In this document: in pieces, positions 7,241 through 9,881 of the stretch
Layout of the letters: every line of letters begins with the position of its first letter
How positions within the stretch are numbered: position 1 is the first letter of the stretch
Assembly (NCBI GenBank): GCA_023128635.1
Contig: JAGMDP010000162.1
Span: 1-9,881 of the forward strand
Source of the DNA: Candidatus Heimdallarchaeota archaeon
Lineage (GTDB): Archaea; Asgardarchaeota; Heimdallarchaeia; JABLTI01
Direction: 5' to 3'
Length of the DNA: 9,881 nucleotides
Translations under genes and position numbers: made by a program
The notes under the pieces: generated by a model
Databases searched by the model: none
Told to the model about the DNA's origin: nothing
The model's input: the letters and a program-made list of their open reading frames with translations, nothing else

Positions 7241-8059
7241 ATGAACAAGAAATATTTTGATGCAAACAAAGAGCTTTGGGATGAGTTTGCAAAGCTGCAT
7301 TATGAATCAGAAACTGATGATTACAGTGTAAAATCATTTCTAGAAGGACAATCTACGTTAAAATCATATGAATTAGAAGAAATGGGAAATGTGAAAAGCA
7401 AATCGTTGTTGCATCTACAATGTCATTTTGGTTTAGACACATTGTCCTGGGCGAGAGAAGGAGCTATTGTTACTGGGATAGATATATCCAGCGAAGGGAT
7501 AAGACTTGCTAAATTATTAGCAAAACAGGCTAATATTAAGGCTAATTTCGTTGAAACAAACCTCTATGATTTACCTAAGGTTTTATCTGGAGAATTTGAT
7601 ATTGTTTATACTTCAATTGGAGTTCTTTGTTGGTTAAATGATCTAAGGGAATGGGGAAAAATCATTGCTAGTTTTCTAAAACCTGGTGGATTCTTTTACA
7701 TAGCTGAAATTCATCCATTTTCAATAGTTTTTGATAATGAAACCAAAGATATCAAAGATCTGCAAGTCTTCTATAATTATTTCCATGATCCAGTACCTAT
7801 GGAATTCACTGCTGATGGATCCTATACTAAAACAGACAAGAAAATTGAACCTAAGAAAGAGTATGAGTGGGCTCATAGTATATCAGATATAGTTAATTCA
7901 CTAATTGAAGCTGGTTTGAAAATAGAATTTCTTAATGAATTTCCTTTCACTGTTTGGAGACAATTTCCTTTTGCGGAACGTAGTTCTGATGGTTATTGCC
8001 GATTAACAAATCAAAAAGCAGAGATTCCTCTCTTATTCACATTGAAAGCTACAAAATAA
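7241..8059 (+). CDS. Class I SAM-dependent methyltransferase
   Basis: 272 residues from the ATG at 7241. The Rossmann-fold SAM site shows motif I as LLHLQCHFGLDTLSWA (56-71) followed by GIDIS (79-83), whose acidic residue D81 should bind the ribose. NLYDLP (107-112) and FDIVYTSIGVLCWLNDL (119-135) form the next motifs, and LKPGG at 146-150 precedes FFYIAEIHPF (151-160). The HLQCHFGLDTLS signature belongs to a widespread but poorly characterised family in bacteria and archaea. The C-terminal part (about 205-245) carries a substrate-side cap with HSISDIVNSLIEAGL. The substrate is unknown and likely a small molecule. A TTG at 7226 in frame would add five residues; ATG is preferred. GTGAG lies close before it. 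It appears to be a single-gene unit with its own promoter and terminator. Confidence 0.88.
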   Translation: MNKKYFDANKELWDEFAKLHYESETDDYSVKSFLEGQSTLKSYELEEMGNVKSKSLLHLQCHFGLDTLSWAREGAIVTGIDISSEGIRLAKLLAKQANIKANFVETNLYDLPKVLSGEFDIVYTSIGVLCWLNDLREWGKIIASFLKPGGFFYIAEIHPFSIVFDNETKDIKDLQVFYNYFHDPVPMEFTADGSYTKTDKKIEPKKEYEWAHSISDIVNSLIEAGLKIEFLNEFPFTVWRQFPFAERSSDGYCRLTNQKAEIPLLFTLKATK

Positions 8060-8095
8060 TTTTTCTGGGGTTAAATTCATCCCCAAAAACTTTTT
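8060..8095 (+). terminator. Hairpin terminator of the methyltransferase gene
   Basis: TGGGG (8066-8070) pairs with CCCCA (8081-8085) around a 10-base loop. After a bulged C the stem continues by T/A pairs (8061-8064 with 8086-8089). TTTTT at 8091-8095 follows. It begins at the stop codon. Confidence 0.65.
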
Positions 8096-8176
8096 ATTTA
8101 GCTAAATTATTTTCTAAAGTTTGTGGCAAAGTACTGATAGATTAAACTCCTAGCTAATAATATGCGGATATTACAA

Positions 8177-8192
8177 TCGTATCTATATACGA
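8177..8192. repeat. Inverted repeat at the start of the 84-residue gene
   Basis: TCGTAT (8177-8182) and ATACGA (8187-8192) are perfect inverted repeats separated by four bases, ending one base before the ATG at 8194. A TATA-like CTAATAATATG at about 8154-8164 would put the transcription start inside or next to it. An operator position, or a small hairpin in the leader, would both fit. Confidence 0.45.
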
Positions 8193-8193
8193 A

Positions 8194-8448
8194 ATGCATA
8201 ATGTTACTGGATTAAATATCGATAAAGTTAGAGGAGCGCGTATATTGTCGAGTAGGAAAAGTAGAGATGAGTTCAATAAAGAGATAGTTGATACACTGCA
8301 GAAAATAGTTCATCCAAAACGATTAAACGGAATTTATGATCGAGTAATTAATTTTCAAAAATCTCAGCAACACCTTGAACATCAAAAGTACGTTTTAGGA
8401 GTTATTCAAGAATATATTAAGGAAATTGATGGTTTGCTTCAAGAATAG
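8194..8448 (+). CDS. Hypothetical small helical protein, 84 residues
   Basis: I do not recognise this protein. It is charged and predicted mostly helical, with a basic central stretch (RILSSRKSRDEF at 16-27, HPKRLNGIYDRVINFQKSQ at 40-58) and an amphipathic C-terminal helix (LGVIQEYIKEIDGLL). It has no cysteine, membrane segment or signal peptide. A DNA- or RNA-binding role or a small adaptor are both conceivable, but nothing proves either. No Shine-Dalgarno sequence precedes the ATG, which fits a short-leader archaeal message. A 16-base inverted repeat ends one base before the start. The stop lies 15 bases from the end of the convergent flavin-binding gene, with no obvious hairpin between. 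Codon use looks ordinary and the frame is clean, so the gene is probably real. Confidence 0.55.
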   Translation: MHNVTGLNIDKVRGARILSSRKSRDEFNKEIVDTLQKIVHPKRLNGIYDRVINFQKSQQHLEHQKYVLGVIQEYIKEIDGLLQE

Positions 8449-8463
8449 ATTCTGAGAGGATAT

Positions 8464-8886
8464 TTATTTCCATTCGAATCTATACCGTTTTCCATTACTT
8501 AAAACACGCACGTCTGTGATTTCAAGTTTTATTAAACCGAAATTTGGATCTGCCGGTTCAGTAAAATAATCCTTAAAGAAAGATATTGCTTTTGAGAGTT
8601 TTTCTTTGATTTTCATGTCCTCAACAACATATGCTTTTCCTGTTACTCTTATCATTCCTTTCAGTTTTTCTCCATCATTAAACGAAAATTCAAAGTTTGC
8701 ATTTTCTTTTACTTGATCCATTTTTTCTTCATAGGATCTACTGGTTAGCCAAAATTCATTATCACAATTGATAAGAGCCATTGGTCTAACTCTTGGTTGA
8801 TTCCCTTCCATTGAAGAAAAGAATACTAATGGCAGTTTTAAAAGGTGCTTTTTTACATCCTCTAATTGAAATTCTTGTTCAGTCAT
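8464..8886 (-). CDS. Pyridoxamine 5'-phosphate oxidase-like FMN-binding split-barrel protein
   Basis: 140 residues from the ATG at 8886, matching short PNPOx-like proteins of the general stress protein 26 / flavin-binding split-barrel group. Visible pattern: an N-terminal helix (EDVKKHLLKLP), then LVFFSSMEGNQPRVRPMAL, the strand pair with R-V-R-P that contacts flavin phosphate in the family. EFWLTSRSYEEKMDQVKENANFEFSF follows, where the basic and Ser/Thr residues sit near the cofactor. GMIRVTGKAYVVED is next, and the last strand is KRYRFEW. Such proteins bind FMN or F420 and reduce or sequester small molecules; true pyridoxine phosphate oxidase is unlikely at this length. A TTG at 8904 would add six residues but is a weaker start. 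It is convergent with the small helical gene. Confidence 0.82.
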   Translation of the reverse strand: MTEQEFQLEDVKKHLLKLPLVFFSSMEGNQPRVRPMALINCDNEFWLTSRSYEEKMDQVKENANFEFSFNDGEKLKGMIRVTGKAYVVEDMKIKEKLSKAISFFKDYFTEPADPNFGLIKLEITDVRVLSNGKRYRFEWK

Positions 8887-9195
8887 TTTTATCCCACAAG
8901 CCAATTACTTTGTGTTTGATAGGATTAAAATTAATAAGAATATACAAAAATCTAGATTAAATGTTTGATTTATTACATTGATTTATTTCCTAAAGTAATT
9001 AATTCTTTTTTTCTAAGTTTTTAATTAAGAATTTCTTTAACTCATATTAGTCTAAATGTACTTGTTGTTCACTTTCAACAAAATAGGTAACACTAAGAAA
9101 TCCCATTTCAGCTAGTAAATTAGTATCATATCGAACATCCACTCCAAACTTCGTAGAAGATCTACATTATGAGATTTACCCAGCGGAATGGAATG
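8887..9195. other. AT-rich gap without a convincing gene
   Basis: About 310 bases. The part next to 8887 must hold the promoter of the PNPOx-like gene; on the minus strand GTATATTCTT (about 8937-8946) is a candidate TATA box. Around 9001-9033 there are T-tracts and a weak AT-only inverted repeat (AATTCTT/AAGAATT). A minus-strand frame from a GTG at 9142 to a stop at 9047 gives 31 residues of protein-like composition, but it is too short to call and lacks start signals. A short plus-strand frame at 9169-9354 lies mostly opposite the SDR gene and is not believed. Confidence 0.5.
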
Positions 9196-9219
9196 GAGAA
9201 GGACCCCCTCGTCCTTCTC
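9196..9219 (-). terminator. Strong hairpin after the SDR gene
   Basis: GAGAAGGAC (9196-9204) and GTCCTTCTC (9211-9219) form a perfect 9-bp stem with a 6-base loop, directly adjoining the TAA stop (9220-9222) of the minus-strand gene. No T-run follows on that strand, so it may stabilise the 3' end or attenuate instead of being a classical terminator. Confidence 0.5.
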
Positions 9220-9881
9220 TTACTTGCCTGTTTTGCTTGGAATTGTATCGATTGGTTTTGTTTGGACACTTTTTGCTTTTGCCTTTTTGGTCTGTCTTCT
9301 GGGTTTCATGTACTGTTTAACAGTTTTCAAATAAGCTCTATAATGAGGAGATAATCTGAGCAATTGATAACGAATTGCTGGTCTGAATATTTTTATGAAG
9401 ATTTTAGCAAATGAGTATCTTTTCATTGTTTCTTGGACATAATCTTCATACGAGTATCTTTGATACTTGAGAATTCTTTGGCTTTCAGTTGTGTCCATAT
9501 AACCACAGTGAAATGGTTCTTCACTAAATGCTTCTTCTGGTAAACGACCAACACCCATTGCTTCTAACAAACGACCCATATACTCTGAATAAGGGACACG
9601 ACAGCTTTCTCCACCTGCAATATGCAAGATTTTACCCCAAACTTCGGTGCTCTCTGAAGCATTTGCCATAGCTAATCCTGTGTCTTTTGTATGACACATT
9701 TCAATAGGGGTATCCAACGGGACCTCATACATAAGCGGATCTATTCCTTGATCCATTGGCGGAATTGCTGCAAATCTAAAAATAGTCCAATTTAATCCTG
9801 ATTCCTTTACCATTTTCTCACATCTAACCTTCATCCTTGCATATTCATCATGAGGGCTAGGATTTAATTCATCAGTGACTT
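9220..9881 (-). CDS. NAD(P)-dependent epimerase/dehydratase, extended SDR family (5' end outside the window)
   Basis: 219 residues are visible, and the frame runs past the right edge. YARMK, coded at 9829-9843, is the catalytic YxxxK of short-chain dehydrogenases, preceded by a PSPHDE stretch as in sugar-nucleotide epimerases. The Met at 9834 is inside this motif, so it is not the start; the Rossmann nucleotide-binding half is missing. Next come GLNWTIFRFAAI, a substrate-lid region, HTKDTGLAMANA (the conserved H-x-x-D segment) and KILHIAGGE. The C-terminal part (SPHYRAYLKTVKQYM) ends in a lysine-rich tail, which is unusual for this family and might contact membrane or nucleic acid. The likely substrate is a nucleotide sugar or related compound, but the class cannot be fixed from this fragment. 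Base composition is less AT-rich than in the genes to its left. Confidence 0.82.
   Translation of the reverse strand, partial: VTDELNPSPHDEYARMKVRCEKMVKESGLNWTIFRFAAIPPMDQGIDPLMYEVPLDTPIEMCHTKDTGLAMANASESTEVWGKILHIAGGESCRVPYSEYMGRLLEAMGVGRLPEEAFSEEPFHCGYMDTTESQRILKYQRYSYEDYVQETMKRYSFAKIFIKIFRPAIRYQLLRLSPHYRAYLKTVKQYMKPRRQTKKAKAKSVQTKPIDTIPSKTGK

Noticed and set aside
8085..8101. TATA-like ACTTTTTATTT after the methyltransferase terminator
   Set aside because: It doubles as the T-tract of the terminator, lies about 95 bases from the next ATG, and a closer TATA-like site exists.
8194..8448. Chorismate mutase-like small helical protein
   Set aside because: The length is similar, but the Arg/Lys/Glu spacing of chorismate mutase is not present.
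9047..9142. 31-residue minus-strand frame in the AT-rich gap
   Set aside because: It is short, starts with GTG, has no ribosome site or promoter seen, and an open run of this length occurs by chance. It could be a gene remnant but is unsupported.
9169..9354. 61-residue plus-strand frame
   Set aside because: It lies almost entirely opposite the well-supported SDR gene and its hairpin, and the translation is Cys/Phe/Leu-rich low-complexity.

Overview
The window most likely comes from an archaeon. Several genes are preceded by BRE/TATA-like promoters (for example ACTTTTTAT and CATATATAAT) about 25 to 40 bases upstream of the start. Leaders are short, and intergenic ends are T-rich or hairpin-plus-T. 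The DNA is AT-rich. Dense families without close relatives, together with a TPR-VWA protein beside an extracellular dCache/HAMP sensor, fit an Asgard-type archaeon, but that placement is a guess from style and not from a marker gene.

Left part (1-2877): two co-directional genes, probably one operon. A TPR plus von Willebrand A protein, open at the left edge, is followed 12 bases later by a two-membrane-segment dCache-HAMP receptor that has no output domain. A hairpin and T-tracts at the receptor's stop codon end this unit.

Middle part (2891-8886): an AT-richer set of mostly single-gene units. In order they are a PLP-dependent biosynthetic arginine decarboxylase (SpeA family); a convergent PEBP-like protein; a second fold-type III PLP decarboxylase of the ornithine/diaminopimelate group with an altered catalytic loop; a small three-helix membrane protein; a class I SAM methyltransferase; an unrecognised 84-residue helical protein; and a convergent PNPOx-like flavin-binding protein. 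SpeA would make agmatine, the entry to polyamines. The second decarboxylase could act in the same area or on another amino acid; the sequence does not decide this.

Right part (8887-9881): an AT-rich gap of about 330 bases without a convincing gene, then the C-terminal two thirds of an NAD(P)-dependent epimerase/dehydratase (extended SDR) on the minus strand. It runs off the right edge and ends in a strong hairpin.

No tRNA, rRNA, CRISPR array, transposase or phage gene was seen. The most interesting points are the apparently split sensor/TPR-VWA pair and the second decarboxylase, in which the expected catalytic cysteine position reads asparagine next to a CxxC-bearing insert.
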